Origin: an uncultured Phycisphaerales bacterium
GTDB lineage: Bacteria > Planctomycetota > Phycisphaerae > Phycisphaerales > UBA1924
Length of the DNA stretch: 42,397 nucleotides
NCBI GenBank assembly: GCA_937995595.1
Contig: CALKJW010000013.1
Span: 1 to 42,397 of the forward strand
Direction: 5' to 3'
Below are positions 8,386 to 17,061 of this stretch, piece by piece (position 1 is the stretch's first letter; each line of letters starts with the position of its first letter). The notes under the pieces were generated by a model. It was not told the DNA's origin. It ran no database searches and worked only from the letters and a program-made list of their open reading frames with translations. A program made the position numbers and the translations under genes.

Positions 8386-9648
8386 TCAGCGCCGACGCCC
8401 GGCCAGCGGCGCGATGCGCTGCGGCGTGGTGCTCGCCAGCGGGTCGTAGGGGCGCTCGTCGAACTCGAACGCGGGCCGGGCCAGCCGCACCTGCGGGCGC
8501 ATCGCGACGTTGAACACCAGGCCGGTCATGAGCCAGACCGACAGCATCGACGATCCGCCGTAGGAGACAAACGGCAGCGTGACGCCCACGATGGGCAGGA
8601 TCCCCAGCGTCATCGAGACGTTGATGAACATCTGCGCGCCGAGGATCGCCGAACACCCCACGACCACCAGCCTGCCGAAAGCGTCCTTGCTCCGGGCCGC
8701 GGTGAGGTACGCGCCCGCGAACCAGAGCGCGTAGAGGAAGAACAGCGCGACCGCGCCGAGCAGTCCGAAGCGCGTCATGACGACCGCGAGGATCATGTCG
8801 TTGTGCCGCTCGGGCAGGCGGTTGTAGCGCACCAGCACGCGGGCCCGTGCGTCGGGCACGCCCGCGACCTGCCCTGCGCCCGCCAGCGTCTGCGCCGTCA
8901 CCGACTGGTAGTTGATGTCGTCCGCGCCGTGCGTCGGGTCCTGCACCATCCGGATCAGGCCGACGATCCGCGCCTTCTGGTGCGGCTTGAGGATCGGGTA
9001 GGCGATCGGCGCGGCGAGCATCGCCAGCAGCACCACCGTCGCCAAATGGCCGATGCGCGAACCCGCGGCGAGCAGCATCGCGAACAGCGCGGGCACGAAC
9101 AGGATCGCGGTGCCCAGGTCGGGTTGCAGGATGATCAGGCCGATCGGCACGCCCGCGATGACCGCCGGCGGCAGCAGGCCCCTGATCGTCCGATGATTCT
9201 GCCGGAAGCGGAGGTAGTCCGCCGCGACCAGCACGAACGCGATCTTGGCGACCTCGGCGGGCTGGAAGTCGAACGATCCGAAGTTGATCCACGCCCGCGC
9301 GCCGTTGCGAGGCCGGACGATCTCCGCGGGCACGAACGGGATGAGCAGAAAGACCAGGAACCCGAGCATCACCCACGCCACGGGCCAGGCGACGAAGCGA
9401 ACCAGCCGCGCGCCGGGCAGCGCGACCGCCGCGGCGGCGCACAGGCCGAAGAACAGGAAGACCAGTTGCTTGGCGGTGCGGTCGGCCAGGTGCACGGGCA
9501 GCAGGCCGGCGGGCGGCTCGACGAACATGGCCACGTCGATGGCGTAGACGCCCAGCAGCGAGAGGCCCAGCGCGGCCAGGAGCGTCAGCCACCCCGCGTG
9601 GCGGAGCGTGACGTCGGGGCCGATGATGTTCCGCAGCAGTTGGCGCAC
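8386..9648 (-). CDS. rodA: Rod-shape peptidoglycan polymerase RodA (SEDS family)
   Basis: RodA polymerises glycan strands from lipid II during lateral wall growth, partnered with PBP2. The 420 aa are very hydrophobic, with about ten membrane segments. Conserved SEDS blocks are visible: RAWINFGSFDFQPAEVAKI, LQPDLGTAILFVPALFAM, and near the end GVTLPFVSYGGSSMLS. I chose the GTG at 9648-9646. It lies 7 nt after the mrdA stop at 9656, in the usual mrdA-rodA operon order, with no strong Shine-Dalgarno, which suggests translational coupling. Upstream in-frame codons are the antisense-like continuation of mrdA sequence and are not needed. The presence of mrdA and rodA indicates a peptidoglycan-making planctomycete. 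Confidence 0.95.
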   Translation of the reverse strand: MRQLLRNIIGPDVTLRHAGWLTLLAALGLSLLGVYAIDVAMFVEPPAGLLPVHLADRTAKQLVFLFFGLCAAAAVALPGARLVRFVAWPVAWVMLGFLVFLLIPFVPAEIVRPRNGARAWINFGSFDFQPAEVAKIAFVLVAADYLRFRQNHRTIRGLLPPAVIAGVPIGLIILQPDLGTAILFVPALFAMLLAAGSRIGHLATVVLLAMLAAPIAYPILKPHQKARIVGLIRMVQDPTHGADDINYQSVTAQTLAGAGQVAGVPDARARVLVRYNRLPERHNDMILAVVMTRFGLLGAVALFFLYALWFAGAYLTAARSKDAFGRLVVVGCSAILGAQMFINVSMTLGILPIVGVTLPFVSYGGSSMLSVWLMTGLVFNVAMRPQVRLARPAFEFDERPYDPLASTTPQRIAPLAGRRR

Positions 9649-9655
9649 GCTCGCG

Positions 9656-12010
9656 CTATCTCCCGGCCCGCCGGCCGTCGTCGCCGCTCGGCAGGTAGCC
9701 CTCGGCCTGCAGCGCGCGGATGACCTGCGCCGCAACCGGCCCGGCGACGCGACCGCCCGAGCCGCCGTGGTCGATCACGACCGCCACGGCGTACCGCGGC
9801 CGGTCGCCTTGGCCGCAGAGGAACACGCACCACGCGTGGTCGCCGTCGAAGACCTCGAGATTGCCGTCGAAGTTCAGGTCGGCCTTGAAGGGGGCGACGT
9901 CGGCCGTGCCCGACTTGGCCCAGACCGTGACGCCGGGGATGTCGAAGATGCGCTCCTGCACGCGCGAGCCGTCGGGCATGTCGTAGGTCGCGCGGTAGGT
10001 CGTGCCGCCCTCGCGCGAGCACGACCAGCGCAGGCCCTGCAGCGCCAGTTCGACCGCGGCGCGGTCGAGCGACAGGTCCTCGCGCCGGACGGGCGCATCG
10101 GCGCGGACGCGCGGCACCAGCCGCACCCCGGCCCGGGCCAGCGTGGCGTACGCGTCCGCGGCGTGCAGCGGCGTCCACGACACCGGGCCCTGCCCGATGC
10201 CCATGAGCACGGCCTCGTTGTGCTCGGTCCGCGCGGGGTCCTTCACGACGCCGGGGAACTCCTCGCCGACGCCGAGGTTCCAGTGCTGGGCGCGCGGGAC
10301 GCCGACGCCGAAACGCCGGTACCACTCCCACACGCCGCGCGGGCCGAGGCGGCTGCCCAGTTCGTAGAAGAAGATGTTGCACGAGTGCTGGATGGCCTCC
10401 GCGCCGTCGAGCGGGCCGTGGGTGCTGTGGAACTGCTTGAAGATCCAGCACTGGTACCCGGCCTCGAGCTGCGGGTAGAACCGGCCGTTGCACTCGATGC
10501 GCTCGGTCAGGTGCAGGCGCTGCATCGTCGCCGCGCCCGAGAAGATCAGCGGCTTGACGATCGAGCCGGGCATGTAGGACTTGTTGATCGCGCGGTTGAG
10601 GTAGGGCAGGTTGAGTTCGTCGCGCCAGACATCCGCGCCGGGGCCGCCGTGCGCGGCCCGCACGAACGTCGGGTGCGAGACCATCGCCAGGATGTCGCCG
10701 CTGTCGACGTCGATCACCACCGCCGCGCCGTTCAGCGGCGTGCCGACGGGGATCTCCTTGAACTTCGGCGGCGGGGCGTCGTCGCGCCGTCGCGGCTTGT
10801 GCCAGGGCTGCACGACGGTCAGGCCCAGCGCGGGCGAGAACAGCGCGTGCAGCCTCGCCTGCAGTTGCGCGTCGATGGTGAGCACAACGTCGGCCCCCGG
10901 CTCGGCGACGAGGTTCTCGACCTCGCCGGTGTCGAGGTGGCGGACCTGCAGGCCGCGCAGGCCGCGGAGCGTGTCCTCGGCGCCCGCCTCGATCCCCCAG
11001 GCGCCGATGGAGTCGGCGGCGAAGTAGCGGGCGCGGTCGTGGTCGCGGTCCGGCGCGGGGCCGGCGGTCGCGGCCTGCCGGCGCTCGTTCCGCGCGCGGA
11101 TATCGTCGGCGGTCACGCCGTCGCGCATCCAGCCCAGCAGGTGCGTCGCGACGCCCTGCACCTGCACCACGGCGGGCCGCTCGCTCCGCAGGGGTGGCGG
11201 GAAGTGCGCCCGGTCGATCTCGACGCTCATCGTCTCGAGCGGGTACTCACGCCGGCCGGAGTTGAACACGCGCAGGCCGGGGAATCTCGCCTCTTCGCCG
11301 GCACGCACGGCCCGCGCGTCCTCCTCGGCCAGCCGCATGAACGCGAACCCGACCGACTCCGGCACGCCGCGGAGCACGACCTGCGGGATCGACTCCTCGT
11401 ACAGCGGCCGGCGGACGTCGGCGGTCTCGACGATGACCTGCTCGGCGCCGCGCGCCGCCTTCTCGCGCAGTTGCTCCTCGCGCCTGCGCCGGTTGGCCTC
11501 GGCCACGCGCGCGGCGAGCAGGTCCACCTGCTTGCGGACCTGCACCAGTTGCTCGTTCAGGTCGGCCCGGCTCACGCCCGCCGCGACGCACACGCGGTCC
11601 CACATCTCCTCGACGCGGGCGCGGAACTCGGGCGCGGCGGCGACGATGCGCTGGTCGCGCTGCTCGGGGCTGAGTTCGGCCCATCGCGCCCCCTCCAGAC
11701 GGCGCGCCTTGCGGGCCGCCTGGCGGTACACCCAGTCGCCGTTGATCACGGCGTAGTCGAAGGCGATATCGAACGTCGCGCGGTCGAACGCCAGCACCCG
11801 CCCGTGCCGGTCGAGCACGCGCCCGCGCATCGTCGGCAGCCAGTGCTCGGTGAGGAGTTTCTTCTCCGCGTTCTCGCGGTGCTGCGCGCCCTTGACGACC
11901 GTCAGCCGCAAGACCTGCGCCGCGGGCGCCAGCACCACCAGCGCGAACAGGCCGCCCATCAGCAGCAGCCGACGCTGGTACATGCTCGGGATGATCTTGC
12001 TGATCCGCAT
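9656..12010 (-). CDS. mrdA: Penicillin-binding protein 2 (cell elongation transpeptidase)
   Basis: PBP2 cross-links peptidoglycan during elongation and works with RodA. The 784 aa start with a cytoplasmic stub and one membrane segment (LLLMGGLFALVVLAPAAQVL). The pedestal domain follows, then the transpeptidase with SIVK (catalytic Ser near residue 483), SCN (in QHSCNIFF) and KSG (in WAKSGTADV). It is about 150 aa longer than E. coli PBP2. The extra length is mostly a charged, Arg/Glu/Ala-rich helical stretch around residues 85-180 (LNEQLVQVRKQVDLLAARV and neighbours) inside the pedestal. The ATG is preceded by GGAG 7 nt upstream. rodA follows 7 nt after the stop. A TATTCT -10 box lies about 50 nt upstream of the ATG. 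Confidence 0.94.
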   Translation of the reverse strand: MRISKIIPSMYQRRLLLMGGLFALVVLAPAAQVLRLTVVKGAQHRENAEKKLLTEHWLPTMRGRVLDRHGRVLAFDRATFDIAFDYAVINGDWVYRQAARKARRLEGARWAELSPEQRDQRIVAAAPEFRARVEEMWDRVCVAAGVSRADLNEQLVQVRKQVDLLAARVAEANRRRREEQLREKAARGAEQVIVETADVRRPLYEESIPQVVLRGVPESVGFAFMRLAEEDARAVRAGEEARFPGLRVFNSGRREYPLETMSVEIDRAHFPPPLRSERPAVVQVQGVATHLLGWMRDGVTADDIRARNERRQAATAGPAPDRDHDRARYFAADSIGAWGIEAGAEDTLRGLRGLQVRHLDTGEVENLVAEPGADVVLTIDAQLQARLHALFSPALGLTVVQPWHKPRRRDDAPPPKFKEIPVGTPLNGAAVVIDVDSGDILAMVSHPTFVRAAHGGPGADVWRDELNLPYLNRAINKSYMPGSIVKPLIFSGAATMQRLHLTERIECNGRFYPQLEAGYQCWIFKQFHSTHGPLDGAEAIQHSCNIFFYELGSRLGPRGVWEWYRRFGVGVPRAQHWNLGVGEEFPGVVKDPARTEHNEAVLMGIGQGPVSWTPLHAADAYATLARAGVRLVPRVRADAPVRREDLSLDRAAVELALQGLRWSCSREGGTTYRATYDMPDGSRVQERIFDIPGVTVWAKSGTADVAPFKADLNFDGNLEVFDGDHAWCVFLCGQGDRPRYAVAVVIDHGGSGGRVAGPVAAQVIRALQAEGYLPSGDDGRRAGR

Positions 12011-12062
12011 GGGCCGGCTCCATCCATGGTCCGGGCGAGTTCTCGGCGCACGCCGCGGCGAA

Positions 12063-12068
12063 AGAATA
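12063..12068 (-). promoter_or_regulatory. Candidate -10 box (TATTCT) for mrdA-rodA
   Basis: TATTCT on the minus strand would start the mrdA transcript near 12056. The -35 region is GC-rich and unclear. A 6-bp inverted repeat (GTTCCG and CGGAAC around TACGTG) at about 12093-12110 lies just upstream and could be a regulator site. Confidence 0.35.
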
Positions 12069-12192
12069 GCGGGAGCGGCGCCGGCGCGGCCAGTTCCGTA
12101 CGTGCGGAACCGACCTCGTGGTACGTTCAATGGGAGTGGCACGCTCCGGATCGACTGACCGCGAAGTGCCGAGGTACTCATGATTTCCGGGC

Positions 12193-12213
12193 GCACGGGC
12201 ACGACGCCCGTGC
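12193..12213. repeat. REP-like hairpin, same family as 37001-37053
   Basis: GCACGGGC and GCCCGTGC form a perfect 8-bp stem around ACGAC, just past the end of the gene at 12221-13678. There is no T tract on either side. The arms match the two hairpins at 37001-37053, so this is a dispersed element rather than a terminator. Confidence 0.6.
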
Positions 12214-12220
12214 TCCGCGC

Positions 12221-13678
12221 TCAGGGCGCCGTCTTCATCCGTCGCCATTCGACGGTCGAGCCGACGTTGGGGTCAAACCCGCCCGGCCCGACGAGCAGGT
12301 ACTCGCCCTGCGCGTTCACCCACGCGTCGTTGTAGCCCGCGGGCAGTTGCACCTCGCGGCCCTCGTACGGGTTGGTGTAGGTCTCGACGCCGCGGATGTA
12401 CTCGCCGAAACTGCGGTTGATCCGGTCCTGCGAGGCGTTGCGCTCGGCGTAGGCCTGGGCGTACAACTGGCGGGTGTGCTCGGCGTTCTCGGAGATGATG
12501 CGGCTCAGGCGCGTGGCGTCGCGGATGCCCTGCATCTGCCGGTCGCGGAAGAGCTGGCACACGTACATGTAGCCGCTGAACCAGTCCTGGCTGACGCGCG
12601 CGGTGTTGGTGATGGTCGTCAGCAGCGGCGCGACCCTGTCAAGCCCGCTGCCGCCCGCGGCGTCCCTCGGCGCGCGGAAGGCGTACGCCTGACCGACGCT
12701 CCAGATCGTCATGCCCTGCCCGCTGTAGTACGAGAGAAAGACGTACACGTCCTCCTCCCACGGCCTGCCCTCGCGCTCGTACTCGTAGCGCACCTTCCCG
12801 GCGTAGACCGAGGCCTGCCCGCCCGCCGGAGCGTGCGCGACCGCCGCGGCGTATTGCCGCTCGACCTGCGGCAGTCGCTCGCTGCGTACCTGTCGCGCCC
12901 GCTGCAGGTGCGGCAGAGCCTGCGGCATGTACATGGTCCGTACGAACTCCGCCGCGTCGCGGATGGGCGGGTGCACGAGGTTGCCCATGTAGTTGCTGAA
13001 CAGTTGCATCGGGAAGGGCGGGTTCTCGACCCACGAGAAGTTCTGCATCGGCAGGTACTCGACCTGCGCGCCGGTCGCGGGGTCGGTGATCTTCAGCAGC
13101 AGGTTGGCGAGGATGCTGTAGTCGTGCATCCACACGACGCCGCCCTCGTGCCGCCAGCCCTCGGGAACGAGGAAACTCACCGCCTCGACGTTGTTGATGC
13201 CGGGGTCGCGGATGGCCAGACGCCTGAGTTTGAGCGAGCCCGCGGCCGGCGCCGCCGCGGCGGGTGCGCCCGGCGCGGGCCTCGCGTCGCCCGGCTTGTC
13301 GAGCGGGTTGGCTGGTTGCGCGGGAGCGGGCTTGGTCGCCAGCGGGTTGGCGGGCGTGTTCGCGGCGGGCGCGGCGAGGCGGTACGTCGTGCCGCCGGTC
13401 TTGAAGGTCAGTGTGCCGTCCTTCAGCACGGCCGTGAACTCGAACTCGTCGTCGCCGACCTCGAACGTGCCGGTCAGGCCTTCGTCCTCGTCGAAGTCGG
13501 CTTCGAGCGGGTAGGTCTTGCCGGAGAGCGAGACCGTGCCGGTGTAGGAATCGCCGTCGCGCTTGAGCACGACCGTCAGCCCCTCGCCGGTGTAGGTGCC
13601 GGATGGGGGACGCTGCGGCGGAGCGGCGAGCGCGGGCAACGCGAACAGGAACACCCAGACGGGAACGAGTGCACGCAT
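12221..13678 (-). CDS. Secreted protein of unknown function
   Basis: I do not recognise this 485-aa protein. It has a clear signal peptide (MRALVPVWVFLFALPALAAP). Residues of about 22-100 look like a small beta-sheet module with alternating strands and turns (GTYTGEGLTVVLKRDGDSY, TGTFEVGDDEFEFTAVLKDG). A Pro/Ala linker of about 50 residues follows. The rest is a mixed domain rich in aromatic residues (VPEGWRHEGGVVWMHDYSI, DVYVFLSYYSGQGMTIWSVG), with a helical stretch SRIISENAEHTRQLYAQAYA near residue 400. No catalytic motif is obvious. The start is firm: GGAGG with 7 nt to the ATG, and a TACACT -10 box further upstream. It is preceded by putA on the same strand but is probably transcribed on its own. 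Confidence 0.85.
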   Translation of the reverse strand: MRALVPVWVFLFALPALAAPPQRPPSGTYTGEGLTVVLKRDGDSYTGTVSLSGKTYPLEADFDEDEGLTGTFEVGDDEFEFTAVLKDGTLTFKTGGTTYRLAAPAANTPANPLATKPAPAQPANPLDKPGDARPAPGAPAAAAPAAGSLKLRRLAIRDPGINNVEAVSFLVPEGWRHEGGVVWMHDYSILANLLLKITDPATGAQVEYLPMQNFSWVENPPFPMQLFSNYMGNLVHPPIRDAAEFVRTMYMPQALPHLQRARQVRSERLPQVERQYAAAVAHAPAGGQASVYAGKVRYEYEREGRPWEEDVYVFLSYYSGQGMTIWSVGQAYAFRAPRDAAGGSGLDRVAPLLTTITNTARVSQDWFSGYMYVCQLFRDRQMQGIRDATRLSRIISENAEHTRQLYAQAYAERNASQDRINRSFGEYIRGVETYTNPYEGREVQLPAGYNDAWVNAQGEYLLVGPGGFDPNVGSTVEWRRMKTAP

Positions 13679-13698
13679 GGGCAGACCTCCGAATGGAG

Positions 13699-13704
13699 AG
13701 TGTA
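13699..13704 (-). promoter_or_regulatory. -10 box TACACT of the secreted-protein gene
   Basis: TACACT on the minus strand, with a TTGCAG 15 nt further upstream as a short-spaced -35. The transcript would start near 13692, giving a leader of about 14 nt that includes the GGAGG ribosome site at 13690-13686. Confidence 0.45.
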
Positions 13705-13777
13705 CCGAGAGATGCCCTGCTGCAATCGGGGCGCGACACGCCGTGCCGAGACCCGCCACGCGGTGGCGAGGTAGCCG

Positions 13778-16700
13778 TCACAACTCGGGCGCGAAGCCGC
13801 GGCGCATGGTGTTCTCGCACGATGCGCGGGGCTCGACGAACTGCAGCAGGTAGTCGGCCCCGCCCGCCTTGGACCCGACGCCCGACATGCCGAAGCCGCC
13901 GAAGGGCTGACGCCCGACCAGCGCACCGGTGATGCCGCGGTTGAGGTAGAGGTTGCCGACGCGGAACTCGCGCTTGGCGCGTTCGATGTGCGTGGGCTTG
14001 CGGCTGAAAACGCCGCCGGTGAGTTTGTACGGCAGGCTGTTGGCCAGCGCGAGCGCGGCGTCATACGTCGGCGCGGACATGACGGCGAGCACGGGGCCGA
14101 ACACTTCCTCGCGCGCCAGTTCGTGCTCGGGCGTCACGCCCAGCACGATCGTCGGCGGGACAAAGCAGCCCGCAAGCCCGACGGGCAGCGGCATCTGAAC
14201 GACGTCGAGCTTCGCCGCGCGGGCGCGGTCGACAAAGCCGTTGATCTTCCGCTGCGCTTCGGCGTCGATGACGGGGCCGACGTCGGTGCCGGGGCGGGTC
14301 GGGTCGCCGATGACCAGCGCCCTGGTCGCCTCGACAAGCCGGTGCACGACGAGTCTGTACTGCTCGCCGCGCGGGCCGTCGGGGTCAACGATGATCAGTC
14401 GCGAGCAGGCCGAGCACTTCTGACCCTGGAAGCCGAAGGCCGAATGCCGGATGCCCAGCACGGCCTCGTCGAGGTCGGCGGTGGTGTCGACGATGATCGC
14501 GTTCTTGCCGCCCATCTCGCACACCACGCGCTTCACGTGCGCGTGCGGGCCGCTGACGAAGGCGTTGTACTGATCACGCGGCGACGTGAACGGGCTGGGC
14601 GGCGCGGCGGCGTTCAGGATGTCGCAGCCCACGTCGCGCGAGCCGGTGAAGGCGATCAGCGCGACGCGCGGGTCGCGCACCAGCGCGGCGCCGGTGGTCT
14701 CGCCCGGCGCGGGGCAGAAGTGCAGCACGCCCTGCGCAAGGGCGGGCGGCACGCCCGCCCCACCAAGTGCGGACTGAAGGATCTCCACCATCACCCCGGC
14801 GATGCCCGCGGTCTGCTCGGCGGGCTTGACGATCACGGTGTTGCCGGTCACCAGCGCGGCGACGGTCATGCCGCAGCAGATGGCCAGCGGGAAGTTCCAC
14901 GGCGAGATGACGACGGCGACGCCGCGCGGCTGGTACCACTGCTCGTCGAGTTCGCCGAGGAACGCGCCCAGACGGCGCCGCGCGAACATCGGCACGGCGA
15001 GGCGCGCGTAGTACTCGCAGAAGTCGATCGCCTCGCAGGTGTCGGCGTCGGCCTCGCGCCAGGTCTTGCCCGCCTCCTTGATCATGATGGCGGAGATTTC
15101 GTCGCGGCGCGTGCGCATGATCGCCGCGGCACGCACGAGCACGTCAGCCCGCACCTTCGCGTCCACGTCGCGCCACGCCGCGAACGCCTCGTGCGCCCGC
15201 GCGACCATCTCCGCCGCCTGCTGCGGCGTGCGGTCGCTGGCGACCTTGGGCACCTGCGCCACGGCGACGACCGCGGCGAAGGCCTCGCGCTGCTCGCGCT
15301 GCGAGAAGTCGCGCACCGGCTCGGTGTAGAACGGTCGCGAGTTGGAGACGCCCTCGACCGCGGGCGAGAGTCCGTGTCGCTCGGGCGCGGAGGCGAGGCG
15401 GTCGTCGACCTTCGCGGCCGAGCCGTTCGCACCCGCGTGCGCCGCGTCGTGCGGCGAGGCGAGCAGGCGCGCGATGTCGGCGTTGTCCGCAAAGCTCGCC
15501 TTGAGCCACGACTCGTTGGAGGTGTTCTCGAGCAGCCGGCGCACCAAGTACGCCATGCCGGGGATCATCTCGCCGACGGGCACGTACTCGCGCATCCTCA
15601 GGCCGCCCACCTCGCCCGTGCCGCCCCACTCGATGGCCGCGTACTTCAACTGGTCCGCCATGCCGTGGAGCATCTGCAGTTCGAGCGCGCTGTGCGGCAT
15701 GCCGCGCCGTTCGACGCCGGCGATCGCGGCGGCGATCGAGCGGACGTTGTGCGAGCCCAGCGCGAGTTTCACCCCGCCGCCCCCGCTCGCCGCGCCGGGC
15801 AGGGGCGGCGCGTGATCAAGGTAGATCTCCGCCATGCGCTCGAAGCACGCGTCGGTCTGTCGCTTGGTCGGCCACACCGGGCACGGCCAGCCCATCTGCT
15901 CGGAGTGGATGACGTGGTAGTCCCAGTACGCGCCCTTCACGAGGCGCACCGTCACCACGTGCCCGGTGCGCTTCGCCCACCCGCAGATCCGGCGCGCATC
16001 GGCGTCGCCCGACTTGAGATACGCCTGCATCGCCAGGCCCGCGTGGAAGGTGCGGCCGTTCGCGTCGCGCCTGCCCGCGCCGAGTCTCTCGCAGCAGCGT
16101 GTGAACAGGTCCAGCGTCAGGTCCTTCAACTGGAACTGCTCCATGTCGAAGTTGACGAACACGCCCCGGTCCCGCGCCGCTTCGAGGATCGGCATCAGCC
16201 GACGCTCGAGGTCGCGGATCGAGCCCTCGGTGTCGATCGGGTCGCACCGCGCCGAGAGCGACGAGATCTTGATCGAGACGTTCGTCCGCGGGATCGGCCC
16301 CCACGCGTCGGTCTCCAGTCGCGGGTTGGGCTTCCACGTCGCCACGGTCGCCGGAAGGTTGTTGATCAGGTCGAGGTACTTCCGCTGGTACGCGTCGGCT
16401 TCTTCGTCCGACAGGCAGGCCTCGCCGAGCAGGTCGACGCTGAAGCAGATCCCGTCGTCCCAGTACTTCTTCAGGTTCGGCAGCGCGCTCGCCGCGTCGG
16501 TGCCCGCGATGAACTTGGCGGCCATGCCGGTGATCTGCCTGCTGATCTGCCCCGCCGCGAGGCCCTTGGCCACGTTGCCGAGTTTGAGCGCGGCGGCGAT
16601 CGGCCCCGGCACCGTCACGCCCGGCTGAGACAGGTAGTCGTCGAGCACCTCGAAGACCTGCTCGGGCGTGCGGAGCGTCGGGAAGCAGTCGACGAAGCGG

Positions 16701-16930
16701 AACAACTGCACCTTGAAGTTCGGGTCCTTCATGGACCAGTTCATCAGCGCGTCGGAGTAGAACGCGGCCGAGAGCAGCCCGGCCTTGTGGCCGCGCGCGG
16801 CGGTGAGCAGTTGCGTGCCGATCTCGACGAGTCGCGCCTCGCCCGCCGCGGCGGAGGCGGTGACGGCAACAGGAACGGCGGCGGCGTGCGGGGCGGTGGT
16901 GGTTCGCGGCTTGCGGGAGAACAGGGCCAT
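13778..16930 (-). CDS. putA: Bifunctional proline dehydrogenase / P5C dehydrogenase PutA
   Basis: This enzyme oxidises proline to glutamate in two steps, through an FAD-dependent proline dehydrogenase and an NAD-dependent glutamate-semialdehyde dehydrogenase, with channelling between them. The 1050 aa show the PRODH barrel first, with VRLVKGAYWDYHVIHSEQ and YVPVGEMIPGMAYLVRRLLE. The aldehyde dehydrogenase follows, with ISPWNFPLAICCGM, FTGSRDVGCDI, ELGGKN-like CEMGGKNAIIVD, catalytic Cys in GQKCSACSR (near residue 839), and EEVFGPVLAVM. There is no N-terminal ribbon-helix-helix domain, so it is not a self-repressing PutA. I chose the ATG at 16930 (MALFSRKPR); a weak GGAG lies about 10 nt upstream and a TACACT -10 box precedes it. 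The gene is divergent from ribF. Confidence 0.96.
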   Translation of the reverse strand: MALFSRKPRTTTAPHAAAVPVAVTASAAAGEARLVEIGTQLLTAARGHKAGLLSAAFYSDALMNWSMKDPNFKVQLFRFVDCFPTLRTPEQVFEVLDDYLSQPGVTVPGPIAAALKLGNVAKGLAAGQISRQITGMAAKFIAGTDAASALPNLKKYWDDGICFSVDLLGEACLSDEEADAYQRKYLDLINNLPATVATWKPNPRLETDAWGPIPRTNVSIKISSLSARCDPIDTEGSIRDLERRLMPILEAARDRGVFVNFDMEQFQLKDLTLDLFTRCCERLGAGRRDANGRTFHAGLAMQAYLKSGDADARRICGWAKRTGHVVTVRLVKGAYWDYHVIHSEQMGWPCPVWPTKRQTDACFERMAEIYLDHAPPLPGAASGGGGVKLALGSHNVRSIAAAIAGVERRGMPHSALELQMLHGMADQLKYAAIEWGGTGEVGGLRMREYVPVGEMIPGMAYLVRRLLENTSNESWLKASFADNADIARLLASPHDAAHAGANGSAAKVDDRLASAPERHGLSPAVEGVSNSRPFYTEPVRDFSQREQREAFAAVVAVAQVPKVASDRTPQQAAEMVARAHEAFAAWRDVDAKVRADVLVRAAAIMRTRRDEISAIMIKEAGKTWREADADTCEAIDFCEYYARLAVPMFARRRLGAFLGELDEQWYQPRGVAVVISPWNFPLAICCGMTVAALVTGNTVIVKPAEQTAGIAGVMVEILQSALGGAGVPPALAQGVLHFCPAPGETTGAALVRDPRVALIAFTGSRDVGCDILNAAAPPSPFTSPRDQYNAFVSGPHAHVKRVVCEMGGKNAIIVDTTADLDEAVLGIRHSAFGFQGQKCSACSRLIIVDPDGPRGEQYRLVVHRLVEATRALVIGDPTRPGTDVGPVIDAEAQRKINGFVDRARAAKLDVVQMPLPVGLAGCFVPPTIVLGVTPEHELAREEVFGPVLAVMSAPTYDAALALANSLPYKLTGGVFSRKPTHIERAKREFRVGNLYLNRGITGALVGRQPFGGFGMSGVGSKAGGADYLLQFVEPRASCENTMRRGFAPEL

Positions 16931-16964
16931 GAAGAACCGGCTCCGGGGTGGCGTGCGTGCGAGG

Positions 16965-16970
16965 AGTGTA
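16965..16970 (-). promoter_or_regulatory. -10 box TACACT of putA
   Basis: TACACT on the minus strand would start putA transcription near 16958, about 28 nt before the ATG. The -35 region is not recognisable. Confidence 0.4.
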
Positions 16971-17049
16971 GCGGTGCGCCAGTCCCCACCGCCCCGGCGA
17001 CTGCTCGCGCGCGGACGCACGCGGGGCGCGATGCGACGCGCTGCGAACC

Positions 17050-17055
17050 TACGAT
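17050..17055 (+). promoter_or_regulatory. -10 hexamer TACGAT of the ribF operon (leaderless type)
   Basis: TACGAT ends 6 nt before the TTG start at 17062. No Shine-Dalgarno is present. Confidence 0.45.
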
Positions 17056-17061
17056 CTGTTC

